Assembly (NCBI GenBank): GCA_023459355.1 | Contig: JAEWUM010000009.1 | Coordinates: 124,001-188,000, forward strand | Source of the DNA: Bacteroidota bacterium | GTDB taxonomy: Bacteria; Bacteroidota; Bacteroidia; Bacteroidales; Paludibacteraceae | Reading direction: 5' to 3' | DNA: 64,000 nt | Shown here: positions 44,556 through 52,897 of the stretch, one piece after another | Position numbering within the stretch: the first letter of the stretch is position 1 | Layout of the letters: every line of letters starts with the position of its first letter | Translations under genes and position numbers: made by a program | Notes under the pieces: model-generated | Databases searched by the model: none | Told to the model about the DNA's origin: nothing | What the model saw: the letters and a program-made list of their open reading frames with translations, nothing else

Positions 44556-44798
44556 CTCTTTGGCAAGCTTTGGATTTAGCGTTGGCTTGTGGGGCTTGCC
44601 AATGTGCCAAATGTGGGCTGGTAGAAAAATTAAAAATGTGCGGTGGGAAAAATAAAAAATACAGAAGGGTCGTCAAGGTGTGTCGGCTAATTCTATGTCC
44701 TATCAATATTTCATTTCTTTCATTTCTTTCCTGTCTTTTCACAATGGTTTACTTTCAATTTTTGCTGTTTGGTCTTTCGTTTTACGCTTGCTGGTAAC
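44556..44798. repeat. Right flanking repeat of the defence-like operon (noncoding)
   Basis: It contains the 51-bp element 44556-44606, a near-copy of 34907-34959 in the same orientation. It also contains ACAATGGTTTAC (44741-44752) and GCTGGTAAC (44790-44798), which are inverted copies of GTAAACCATTGT and GTTACCAGC at the left flank. The 51-bp element has its own stem, TTGGCAAG/CTTGCCAA. Short overlapping reading frames here have no recognisable product. Confidence 0.65.
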
Positions 44799-45065
44799 TC
44801 GATTATACCATCACCTTAAGCCCAATAAAGCTGCATATAGCATAATACCCTATGCATACATTGTTCACTTTTACTGATTTATTAGGTGTATAATGCAATT
44901 TGCAAATATAAATAAAACTTTCTTCAATTTCTGTTTCAAACGTTAATTTGAGTAGAAAGTAGCGATTGAAAAAAACTTAAGTCCGAGGAGATACGACTTC
45001 GAACTGGGCGATGTACAGCCGCATGTCAACCGAAGAACGACTACAAGTCAGGCAGTGCCAATCAT
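44799..45065. other. Gene-free AT-rich spacer
   Basis: No credible gene is seen. The stretch 44990-45060 has higher GC than its surroundings, and on the minus strand reads as a short open segment ending ...YIAQFEVVSPRT followed by a stop. It may be the remnant of a lost coding sequence. Confidence 0.3.
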
Positions 45066-45078
45066 AAAATCATTTCTC

Positions 45079-45180
45079 CCTATAGGGGAAATCCAATTCA
45101 GCCTATAGGCTAACAACAATTCTCCCTATAGGCTAAAATAAAATCAGCCTATAGGCTAAATTGAATTTACCCTATAGGCT
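45079..45180. repeat. Five CCTATAGG palindromes at an exact 23-bp period
   Basis: CCTATAGG starts at 45079, 45102, 45125, 45148 and 45171, each exactly 23 bp from the last. Four copies extend to CCTATAGGCT followed by A/T-rich sequence; the first is CCTATAGGGGAA. Spacer bases vary, so this is an array of sites rather than a simple duplication. It lies just 3' of the HU-like gene and beyond the operon's right flank. Iteron-like, with unknown binding protein. Confidence 0.9.
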
Positions 45181-45205
45181 GATTTATTTTTATGCCCTGC
45201 AAAAA

Positions 45206-45904
45206 TTAATAAACTGTTATATGTTCATCGAGTAATGCCGTGACTTTCTTACCTGAAACCGGGGCATTACTTTTAAAAACAAGCTTGTACGTTCCCTTTG
45301 CTAATACAGGAACTACAAAATGCACCTCCGAAGGCTTAATGCCGGAATATACTGAAGCCCGGGTTTCCAATTTAGGATTTATATCTGAAATAAAGAATAT
45401 ACCCTGATTTTGATTGTGTTTGTCAAATTTTAATTGCCTGCCCTGGATTGTGGCCAGGTTGCCTGAACTTACACAGCTGTTTATTTCATCTGTTATCGAA
45501 TCTATCACTTGATAGATTTCAGGAGTGTAAGGAGTAACAGATTCTTTTTTTAATTCGGCCACCATCTTGATGTTGCGAATCCGACTACCAGGTGTGGAGC
45601 TAATTTTAATCAGATGTCGGTCAGGATCGAATTTGTCACCTTTACTTGAAAATGTTCCTGAAATACTTGTGCGGCATCGAAATAAGGGTGTTGAAATAAA
45701 ATTACCCTTTTTAAGATAGCGCTCGGTTAACTGAATCAGTTTCTCGAAATAGGCAATTGCCTGCGGGCGCGTCAGTCCGGTACCTTCAGCAACCATGTCG
45801 TCGATATAATCATCCATTTTGATAATTTTATTACAGGCAACCGAAGCAATATAATCCTGCTCACCCTTTGGCATCGGGTTTTCAATCAAACAGTACTTTA
45901 ACAT
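45206..45904 (-). CDS. HU-like DNA-binding protein with DUF4469-type C-terminus
   Basis: A 232-residue protein of a Bacteroidetes family. The N-terminal part (about 1-120) has an HU-like fold (EGTGLTRPQAIAYFEKL, GNFISTPLFRCRTSISGTF) and the C-terminal part (about 130-232) is a DUF4469-like beta domain ending GTYKLVFKSNAP. Such proteins may bind or bend DNA; the role is not established. The CCTATAGG array begins 25 bp past its stop, a possible but untested target. Confidence 0.7.
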   Translation of the reverse strand: MLKYCLIENPMPKGEQDYIASVACNKIIKMDDYIDDMVAEGTGLTRPQAIAYFEKLIQLTERYLKKGNFISTPLFRCRTSISGTFSSKGDKFDPDRHLIKISSTPGSRIRNIKMVAELKKESVTPYTPEIYQVIDSITDEINSCVSSGNLATIQGRQLKFDKHNQNQGIFFISDINPKLETRASVYSGIKPSEVHFVVPVLAKGTYKLVFKSNAPVSGKKVTALLDEHITVY

Positions 45905-45990
45905 AATACTTTGTGGTTAAAATTTATATGATATCGAATTTATAAATAATGCGAATCTGGAGTAGCAACTCCTTATTGGTTCATTTGCGA

Positions 45991-47394
45991 CTACAACTCA
46001 AATTCCTCTCCCGCTTTTGGAATCTCAATTCCCCTGAAACCTTCTATTTCCAGCTGTTCCTGGTAAAATTGCTGCGACTCATATTCTCCGTGGACTAAGA
46101 ATATTTGGCGGATTTCTTCCTGATCCTGGCAATTCAGGAAATCAATCATTTCACTGTAATCACCGTGACCTGAAAACGCTTCGATGCGTTCCACCCTGGC
46201 ATTCACCGGATGAACTTCACCGAAAATGGAGATTTCCTTTAAATCGGGTTGCTGAATCCGGGCGCCTAAGGAACTCGGGGAACAATACCCGATAATCAGT
46301 ATGGTATTGGCCGGATTGGCTATATTATTGGCAATGTGGTGTTTGATGCGGCCTGCTTCGGCCATGCCCGATGCTGAAATGATGATACAGGGTTTATCAT
46401 AGTTGTTCAGGGCTTTGGACTCTTCAACATTTTTGATATATCTAAGGGAGTTGAAGCCAAAAGGATCTTCATCGTATTTCAATACTGCTTTCACATCTTC
46501 ATTCATGGTTTCAGTATGCATTCTGAATATCTCCGTTGCATTGACTGATAACGGACTATCCACAAAGACCTCAATTTTAGGTAATTTGCCTGCATTGTAA
46601 AAATTATTCAGCTGAAAAACCACTTCCTGTGTTCTTCCGACTGAAAAAGATGGGATAATCAGTTTTCCTTTTTTATCCACGCAGGTTTCATGTACAATGC
46701 GGAGCAGACTTTCTTCCATTTCCTGCATCGGAGCATGCAAACGGTTCCCGTAGGTTGATTCGGCAATCAGGTAATCGCATTGTGGAAAAGCTGCCGGTGG
46801 TTTCAACAGTTTGTTGTGCAACCTACCGATATCACCTGTATAGGCAAGACGTTTTTTCTGACCGTTTTCTGTAATTTCCAGGTTTACAACTGCACTGCCC
46901 AACATGTGACCGGAATGGGTAAACTTCACATTGATTTTATCGTTGATGTAAAAACGACGGTTGTACTCAACACTAATAAACAAACCAAGTGCTTTTTCAG
47001 CATCATCAACGCTATATATGGGCGAAACTGTCGGCAATCCCTGACGGGCGCGTTTTTTATTAAACCATTTCACGTCTAATTCCTGGATGTGACCGCTATC
47101 CGGCAACATCACCGAGCACAAGTCACGGGTGGCACTGGTACAAATCACCGAACCCCGGAAGCCTTGCTTATACATATACGGAATCAAACCCGAATGATCG
47201 ATATGAGCGTGTGACAGAATCAGGTAGTTGATACTTTCCGGATCGAATCCCAGGTTACGGTTCATGGCATCCGTTTCGAGACCTTTACCCTGAAACATAC
47301 CGCAATCCAACAGAATGCGTTTACCATCATCTGTGGTTATCAGGTGTTTACTGCCGGTAACCTCTCGTGCTGCGCCTAAAAATTGAATTTTCAT
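45991..47394 (-). CDS. Beta-CASP MBL-fold ribonuclease (YSH1/RNase J-like)
   Basis: A 467-residue metallo-beta-lactamase/beta-CASP nuclease. Zinc motifs are LSHAHIDHSGLIPYM and THSGHMLGS, then YTGDIG. The beta-CASP segment includes ESTYGNRLH, and a C-terminal HVHPVNARVERIEAFSGHGD-like segment (EVHPVNARVERIEAFSGHGD) ends with FLVHGE, the RNA-specificity motif. It probably processes or degrades RNA in the cytosol. It lies 65 bp after the DEAD-box helicase gene on the same strand and may function with it in RNA turnover. Confidence 0.87.
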   Translation of the reverse strand: MKIQFLGAAREVTGSKHLITTDDGKRILLDCGMFQGKGLETDAMNRNLGFDPESINYLILSHAHIDHSGLIPYMYKQGFRGSVICTSATRDLCSVMLPDSGHIQELDVKWFNKKRARQGLPTVSPIYSVDDAEKALGLFISVEYNRRFYINDKINVKFTHSGHMLGSAVVNLEITENGQKKRLAYTGDIGRLHNKLLKPPAAFPQCDYLIAESTYGNRLHAPMQEMEESLLRIVHETCVDKKGKLIIPSFSVGRTQEVVFQLNNFYNAGKLPKIEVFVDSPLSVNATEIFRMHTETMNEDVKAVLKYDEDPFGFNSLRYIKNVEESKALNNYDKPCIIISASGMAEAGRIKHHIANNIANPANTILIIGYCSPSSLGARIQQPDLKEISIFGEVHPVNARVERIEAFSGHGDYSEMIDFLNCQDQEEIRQIFLVHGEYESQQFYQEQLEIEGFRGIEIPKAGEEFEL

Positions 47395-47459
47395 TTAAAT
47401 ATCGTTTTAAAATTAATTTTAAACCAAATAACTAACCACTTACCACTAACAATTAACCA

Positions 47460-48779
47460 CTATTTTCTTTTCTTCGGTTTCCCGTATTTCAACCGCATGG
47501 CTTCTGCCCGGCGGACTTTCATATTGACTTTTTTGTTCTTTCCGATTTTTTCATGAAATGCTCCACCACCCTGCTGTATATCCGGATTGCTTACCAATAC
47601 GTTTTTCATCTTCACTTCGGGCATTTCGTATAGGGTCAGTTCGTCCGACAGTTCCACTTCTTCCGGCATGGCCATCAGGGAAATTTTTTGTCCCATCAGG
47701 GCTTCAATATTGGATCTGTATTCCGCATCGGCTTTTGTCATAAAAGTAATCGAGACCCCTTTTTTATCAATACGGCCGGTACGACCGATGCGATGGATAT
47801 AATTTTCAGCTTCTTCCGGCACATCGAAATTCACAACGTGGGTTACATCATCAAAATCAAGTCCACGCGCCACAATATCCGTAGCAATCAGCATCCTGTA
47901 GTTTCCATCGTTAAACTGTCTCAGGTTTTCGAATCGATTATTCTGAGATTTATTGGAGTGAATAATCCCGATTTTTTCCGGATAAGCATCTGCTATTTTT
48001 TCATAAACATCATCAGCCATTTGTTTGGTAGAGACAAAAAGCAGCACTTTTGAAAACTCCGGATGCGTATCCAGTAAAAACTTCAGCAGGTTGATTTTTG
48101 TATTGAAATTAGGTACCCGGATGGCAGCCTGTTTGATATTCTTCAAAGGCGTTCCGGTGCGTGCAGCTTCAACTTCTTGTGGGTCAATAAAGAAATCAGC
48201 AATAAAATCTTTAATTTCAGGCGTAATAGTAGCTGAAAACATCAAATTTTGACGTTTTGCAGGCAAGAAATCCATCAACCGGATTAATTGGGGTCTGAAA
48301 CCTAAGTTCAACATTTCATCTACTTCATCGATGATAAATTTCTTCACCGATCTGAATTTCAACGTGCCATTCAGCAGGAAGTCCAGCATGCGTCCGGGAG
48401 TACCCACGATAACATCCAATCCTTCCATCAGCAAGGGAGTCTGCTGCACCATATTCACCCCTCCATACACGCCGGCAACACGAATCTGCATGTATTTTGC
48501 CAGTTTGCTGACCTCTTCGGTCACCTGCAACACCAGTTCACGCGTAGGCACCACCACTACAATCGAGGGATTTTTATCTTTGGTATATTTCCACTGACGC
48601 AGGCAGGGCAACAAAAAAGCAATGGTTTTACCCGTACCGGTTTGCGCAATGCCGACCATATCACGACCGGAAAGTATCACAGGATAAGCTTTTTCCTGGA
48701 TCGTGGTAGGGCTTGTCATGCCCAGTTCATTGAGGGCATTCAGTAAAGGAGTGGAAATATTCAGTTCTGCAAAAGTCAT
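47460..48779 (-). CDS. DEAD-box ATP-dependent RNA helicase
   Basis: A 439-residue SF2 RNA helicase. Motifs in order are TFAELNIS (Q motif start), AQTGTGKTIAF (I), PTRELVLQ (Ia), GTPGRMLD (Ib), DEVD (II, with Val in place of Ala), SAT (III), ATDIVARGLDF (V) and HRIGRTGR (VI), then a basic tail suited to RNA binding. The ATG at 48779 is chosen because the Q motif starts there; the 61-residue longer frame begins in a CCGTTTT-type repeat. It is probably involved in ribosome assembly or RNA decay. Confidence 0.92.
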   Translation of the reverse strand: MTFAELNISTPLLNALNELGMTSPTTIQEKAYPVILSGRDMVGIAQTGTGKTIAFLLPCLRQWKYTKDKNPSIVVVVPTRELVLQVTEEVSKLAKYMQIRVAGVYGGVNMVQQTPLLMEGLDVIVGTPGRMLDFLLNGTLKFRSVKKFIIDEVDEMLNLGFRPQLIRLMDFLPAKRQNLMFSATITPEIKDFIADFFIDPQEVEAARTGTPLKNIKQAAIRVPNFNTKINLLKFLLDTHPEFSKVLLFVSTKQMADDVYEKIADAYPEKIGIIHSNKSQNNRFENLRQFNDGNYRMLIATDIVARGLDFDDVTHVVNFDVPEEAENYIHRIGRTGRIDKKGVSITFMTKADAEYRSNIEALMGQKISLMAMPEEVELSDELTLYEMPEVKMKNVLVSNPDIQQGGGAFHEKIGKNKKVNMKVRRAEAMRLKYGKPKKRK

Positions 48780-48879
48780 ATTCAAAAAAATTTCTACAAA
48801 GTTAAAAGAATTTCCGGAAAATGAATTCAATGTTTCTGAATATCCGATATAGGATATAGACGACGCAAACATTGTGTCG

Positions 48880-48930
48880 CTGCGTTTTCCGTTTTTCGTT
48901 CTCCGTTTTTCGTTCTCCGTTCTCCGCTTT
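48880..48930. repeat. TCCGTTTTTCGTTC tandem repeat upstream of the DEAD-box gene
   Basis: Alternating TTTTCCG, TTTTTCG and TTCTCCG units form the same dispersed family as near 22.4 and 30.1 kb. It lies in the divergent spacer between the helicase and gcvP. The open helicase frame runs through it, giving an artefactual KRRTENEKRRTKNGKR N-terminus. Confidence 0.7.
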
Positions 48931-48977
48931 GTTGATATCTTTTTAATTTCTAACCTCTCCATTTAAAAAGTTTAAGC

Positions 48978-48985
48978 TAACTTTG
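48978..48985 (+). promoter_or_regulatory. Putative -7 box for gcvP
   Basis: TAACTTTG fits TAnnTTTG, 26 bp before the gcvP ATG. No -33 element is seen. Confidence 0.4.
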
Positions 48986-49011
48986 CGCATCCAAAAAAAA
49001 TCTTTCAGGTG

Positions 49012-51864
49012 ATGAACGAACTGTTTCAAGACCGGCACACCGGTATTTCACAAAAAGACCTGACAATCATGCTTCAGGCAACAGGTGTAAAAACCTTAGA
49101 CGAATTAATTTCACAGACAATTCCGGAAGATATTCTTTTAAAAGAAGCACTCGATTTGCCGGAACCCATGACAGAAAAACAATATCTCAAACACATCCGG
49201 GAATTAGGCGCCAAAAACGAACTTTTCATGTCTTTCATCGGACAAGGTTGGTATGATACCGTGATGCCCGCGGTTATTCAGCGTAATATCTTCGAAAATC
49301 CTTCCTGGTACACGTCCTACACTCCTTATCAGGCAGAAATTTCACAAGGAAGATTAGAGGCGCTATTGAACTTTCAAACAGCTATTTGCGAATTTACCGG
49401 CATGCCACTGGCAAATGCCTCTTTGCTTGATGAAGCTACAGCTGCCGCAGAAGCCGCCACGATGATGTATAATCTCCGAAGTCGCGATCAGGTAAAGAAC
49501 AACGTAAAAAAACTATTTGTCGATTTGCAGGTTTTTCCTCAAACATTAGCTGTACTGAAAACCCGCACAAAAGCACAAGGAATTGAGCTGGTTACAGGTT
49601 ATTATGATGCTATCAAACTAACAGATGGATTTTTCGGAGCGATTGTGCAATTCCCGAATGCAGATGGGAATATATGCGATTACAGGGAATTCATTGAATC
49701 GGCAAAGGCATTCAATATGAAGGTTGCTGTAGCTGCCGACATCCTGAGTTTAGCCCTGTTAACACCTCCGGGCGAATGGGGTGCCGACATCGTTTTTGGT
49801 TCTACGCAACGCTGGGGAATTCCAATGAATTTCGGGGGACCATCGGCTGCCTATTTTGCCTGTAAGGAAGAATACAAAAGAGATATGCCGGGCAGAATCA
49901 TCGGCATCAGCAAAGATGCAAATGGTAAAACGGCGCTACGCATGGCTTTGCAAACACGGGAGCAACACATTAAGAGAGAAAAAGCAACATCTAATATATG
50001 TACTGCACAGGCTCTATTAGCTTCCATGGCCGGTATGTACACCGTGTATCATGGTGCTGAAGGAATCAAACAAATCGCCTTACGCATACACAGCATTGCT
50101 AACTATCTCAATGAAATGCTGCCGGTTTACGGTTATACGCAAATTAACGAACAGTATTTCGATACGCTTAAAATTGTATTACCTGAAGAAATTAGTATCG
50201 CTGATTTCCGTACAGTCGCGCTTGACTATGGCGTGAACTTCCGTTACATTGAAAGTGGTGAAGTTGGGTTGAGCATCGACGAAACAACTGACATTGAGTC
50301 ACTCAACACCCTGATACAAATCTTTGCAAAAGCCGCCGGCAACGTACCGGTTTACGCAACAGAGGATCAAATCAACCAGTATATTTCTTTTGATGAAAGT
50401 TTGGAACGAAAATCAGACTTTCTGACACAGGAGATTTTCAATCTGTACAGGACAGAAACGGAGATGATGCGCTACATCAAAAGACTGGAGCGTAAAGATA
50501 TTTCACTCACCCACTCGATGATTTCATTAGGTTCCTGTACGATGAAACTAAATGCAGCCTCCGAAATGCTGGCGCTCAGCATGCCTGAATTCAACAGCAT
50601 TCATCCCCTGGCACCCAAAGATCAAACTGCAGGTTACAATGAACTAATCAGTGAGCTGGAATCATATCTTTCCATTATCACCGGGCTTTCGGCTTGCAGT
50701 CTGCAACCCAACTCAGGGGCTGCGGGTGAGTTTGCCGGACTCATGACCATCCGCGAGTATTTCATTGCTAAAGGTGAGAATCAGCGCAAAACAGTGTTGA
50801 TACCGGCTTCGGCACATGGCACCAATCCGGCGAGCGCCAGTCAGGCCGGCTTAGACATCGTAGTGGTGAAATGCGACGAAAACGGCAACGTGGATTTGAA
50901 CGACTGGAAAGAAAAAGCCATACAAAACAAGGATGTTTTGCTGGGTTGTATGATTACCTATCCTTCTACACACGGGATTTTCGAGGTTAATATCAAAGAA
51001 ATGTGCCGCATCATACACGAAAATGGCGGACAGGTTTATATGGATGGCGCCAATATGAACGCGCAGGTCGGACTGACCAACCCGGGAACCATCGGTGCAG
51101 ATGTATGCCACCTGAACTTACACAAGACTTTTGCTATCCCGCATGGAGGTGGTGGACCCGGGGTCGGACCCATCTGTGTAGCTGCACACCTGAAAGCATT
51201 TTTACCGGATAAGCAATTTGGTAAAAACACCGTTGCAGCAGCACCTTATGGAAGTGCCGGCGTTTTGCCGATTACCTACGGATATATCCGCATGTTGGGA
51301 GAAGCCGGTTTGAAACAATCAACCAAAATCGCTATTCTGAATGCCAATTACTTAGCATCCAAATTAGATAAAAGCTATGGCGTGTTATACAGAGGTAATC
51401 AGAGTCGTGTCGGTCATGAACTTATTTTAGATTGCCGTAATTTTAAAAACACTGCTGGTGTTACCGAAACTGACATCGCCAAAAGGTTGATTGACTACGG
51501 ATTTCACGCTCCGACCCTCTCGTTCCCGGTACATGGCACCTTGATGATTGAACCGACAGAGAGTGAGTCTTTAGCCGAATTAGACAGATTCAGCGAAGCC
51601 ATGCTTCAGATATACAATGAAATTCAAGAGATTGAACGTGGTGAAGTTGATAAATCAGACCATGTTTTAATTAATGCACCTCATCCGGAGTACGTTATAG
51701 CTGCTGACGAATGGCATCATGCCTATCCTCGTTCCAAAGCTGCTTTTCCGACACCATGGGTGGCATCCAACAAATTCTGGGTGAATGTAGCCCGGGTGGA
51801 CAATGCCTACGGAGACCGGAATTTGGTTTGCAGTTGTCCCCCTACCACGGATTGGTCGGAATAA
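49012..51864 (+). CDS. gcvP: Glycine dehydrogenase (decarboxylating), glycine cleavage P-protein
   Basis: The PLP-dependent P-protein that decarboxylates glycine and passes the aminomethyl group to lipoyl-H protein. At 950 residues it is the full-length single-chain form with two homologous halves. Landmarks are FIGQGWYDTVMP, LLDEATAAAEA, SLGSCTMKLNA, SAHGTNPASA, and the PLP lysine in LHKTFAIPHGGGGPG near residue 703. The ATG at 49012 is preferred to the GTG three bases before it. gcvT and gcvH are not adjacent. Confidence 0.96.
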   Translation: MNELFQDRHTGISQKDLTIMLQATGVKTLDELISQTIPEDILLKEALDLPEPMTEKQYLKHIRELGAKNELFMSFIGQGWYDTVMPAVIQRNIFENPSWYTSYTPYQAEISQGRLEALLNFQTAICEFTGMPLANASLLDEATAAAEAATMMYNLRSRDQVKNNVKKLFVDLQVFPQTLAVLKTRTKAQGIELVTGYYDAIKLTDGFFGAIVQFPNADGNICDYREFIESAKAFNMKVAVAADILSLALLTPPGEWGADIVFGSTQRWGIPMNFGGPSAAYFACKEEYKRDMPGRIIGISKDANGKTALRMALQTREQHIKREKATSNICTAQALLASMAGMYTVYHGAEGIKQIALRIHSIANYLNEMLPVYGYTQINEQYFDTLKIVLPEEISIADFRTVALDYGVNFRYIESGEVGLSIDETTDIESLNTLIQIFAKAAGNVPVYATEDQINQYISFDESLERKSDFLTQEIFNLYRTETEMMRYIKRLERKDISLTHSMISLGSCTMKLNAASEMLALSMPEFNSIHPLAPKDQTAGYNELISELESYLSIITGLSACSLQPNSGAAGEFAGLMTIREYFIAKGENQRKTVLIPASAHGTNPASASQAGLDIVVVKCDENGNVDLNDWKEKAIQNKDVLLGCMITYPSTHGIFEVNIKEMCRIIHENGGQVYMDGANMNAQVGLTNPGTIGADVCHLNLHKTFAIPHGGGGPGVGPICVAAHLKAFLPDKQFGKNTVAAAPYGSAGVLPITYGYIRMLGEAGLKQSTKIAILNANYLASKLDKSYGVLYRGNQSRVGHELILDCRNFKNTAGVTETDIAKRLIDYGFHAPTLSFPVHGTLMIEPTESESLAELDRFSEAMLQIYNEIQEIERGEVDKSDHVLINAPHPEYVIAADEWHHAYPRSKAAFPTPWVASNKFWVNVARVDNAYGDRNLVCSCPPTTDWSE

Positions 51865-51941
51865 ACTGTTAAAAGATGTAACAAATCATTCAAAGATATA
51901 AAATTGAAACCTGGTTTTATTTATAGTGAATGAATAAAAAT

Positions 51942-51949
51942 TATCTTTG
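51942..51949 (+). promoter_or_regulatory. Putative -7 box for the small membrane protein / OmpH pair
   Basis: TATCTTTG, 18 bp before the ATG at 51968. The -33 element is not evident. Confidence 0.4.
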
Positions 51950-51967
51950 TGTGCTAAATTTAAATAA

Positions 51968-52198
51968 ATGATTGAAGCTTTTATTATATCTGCTATTTTA
52001 CTTTTCATCGGAGTCCTGCTATTTGGGGTACGTGTTTTTTTTGTTAAAGGCGGCGTATTTCCCAATATTCATATCGGAGGAAATAAAGCGTTGAAAGATA
52101 AAGGTATCGCATGTGCAACCTCACAAGACCGTGATGCACAACTCTCAAAAAAACAAGCTGCCAGCAAGATGGTAGATGATATGATTAAAAATTTATAA
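51968..52198 (+). CDS. Small single-pass membrane protein, conserved hypothetical
   Basis: A 76-residue protein with one N-terminal transmembrane helix (about 4-30) and a short soluble tail with GGVFPNIHIGGNKALKDKG and a single Cys (near residue 49) followed by a charged helix. I do not recognise a named family, though I believe similar small proteins occur across Bacteroidales. Coding is supported by its -7 box, the conserved-looking tail and 15-bp spacing to the OmpH-like gene, with which it is probably cotranscribed. Confidence 0.6.
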   Translation: MIEAFIISAILLFIGVLLFGVRVFFVKGGVFPNIHIGGNKALKDKGIACATSQDRDAQLSKKQAASKMVDDMIKNL

Positions 52199-52213
52199 TT
52201 ATAAAATTTCTTT

Positions 52214-52819
52214 ATGAAAAACATTTTACTCATTTTAAATGCAGTGTTGGTGATAGCTGTAATTATTCTTTTTGTTTTGGTACTCGGAAACAAAAACAAT
52301 AATTCATTCAGTGGAGAATTTACCGGTAGTGATTCAACAGCTTCCGTTCGATTGCCGATTGCTTATGTAAACATTGATTCATTGTTACTTAATTATCAGT
52401 TTGCCAAAGAATCCAATGAATCCCTGATGAAAAAACAGGAAGATTCAAGGCTGGATTTGAATGAAAAAGCACGCCAACTTCAGGGTGAAATGGCTGAATT
52501 TCAACGCAAACTTGAGAACAATGCATTTTTGAGTCGCGAAAGAGCTGAGCAAGAACAGAACCGCCTGATGAGAAAAGAACAAGACCTGCAACAACTCAAC
52601 GCAAAATTATCCCAGGAACTGATGAATGTTCAACAGAAGGTAAGCGAAGAATTACGTGATTCTATCAATGCTTTTCTGAAAGAATACAATAAAGACAAAA
52701 AATACGAACTCATCCTCAGCAATACTTCCAGTGATAATATCTTACTTTCAAATGATAAATATGATATTACCAAAGAAGTAACAGAAGCTTTGAACAGCAG
52801 ATACAGCAAGAAAAAATAA
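52214..52819 (+). CDS. OmpH/Skp family periplasmic chaperone
   Basis: A 201-residue protein with a hydrophobic N-terminal signal or anchor (about 1-22) and a long coiled-coil body rich in Gln, Glu and Leu (about 65-150), the tentacle region of Skp-like chaperones. IAYVNIDSLLLNYQFAK is the family's opening strand, and KYELILSNTSSDNILLS corresponds to the C-terminal strand. It escorts unfolded outer-membrane proteins across the periplasm toward BAM. A strong terminator follows. Confidence 0.85.
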   Translation: MKNILLILNAVLVIAVIILFVLVLGNKNNNSFSGEFTGSDSTASVRLPIAYVNIDSLLLNYQFAKESNESLMKKQEDSRLDLNEKARQLQGEMAEFQRKLENNAFLSRERAEQEQNRLMRKEQDLQQLNAKLSQELMNVQQKVSEELRDSINAFLKEYNKDKKYELILSNTSSDNILLSNDKYDITKEVTEALNSRYSKKK

Positions 52820-52836
52820 AATTTCTTATTTCTAAA

Positions 52837-52875
52837 AAAAGTCCGCTATACGTTAACATATAGCGGACTTTTTTT
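52837..52875 (+). terminator. Bidirectional intrinsic terminator
   Basis: Perfect 10-bp stem GTCCGCTATA (52841-52850) / TATAGCGGAC (52859-52868) with an 8-nt loop, preceded by A7 and followed by T7. It serves the convergent OmpH-like and isomerase genes. Confidence 0.92.
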
Positions 52876-52897
52876 AGAGGCAATGCCGATGAGTAAT

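Noticed and set aside
44482..44797. Two overlapping open frames on opposite strands upstream of the XRE gene
   Set aside because: They lie within the flanking repeat, show low-complexity or Cys-rich translations and match no family; the 51-bp repeat explains the sequence.
45079..45180. CRISPR array
   Set aside because: The repeated unit is only 8-10 bp with 15-bp spacers, well below CRISPR sizes, and no cas genes are present.
48780..48962. 61-residue N-terminal extension of the DEAD-box helicase
   Set aside because: The extension is encoded by a dispersed repeat and precedes the Q motif; the ATG at 48779 fits the family.
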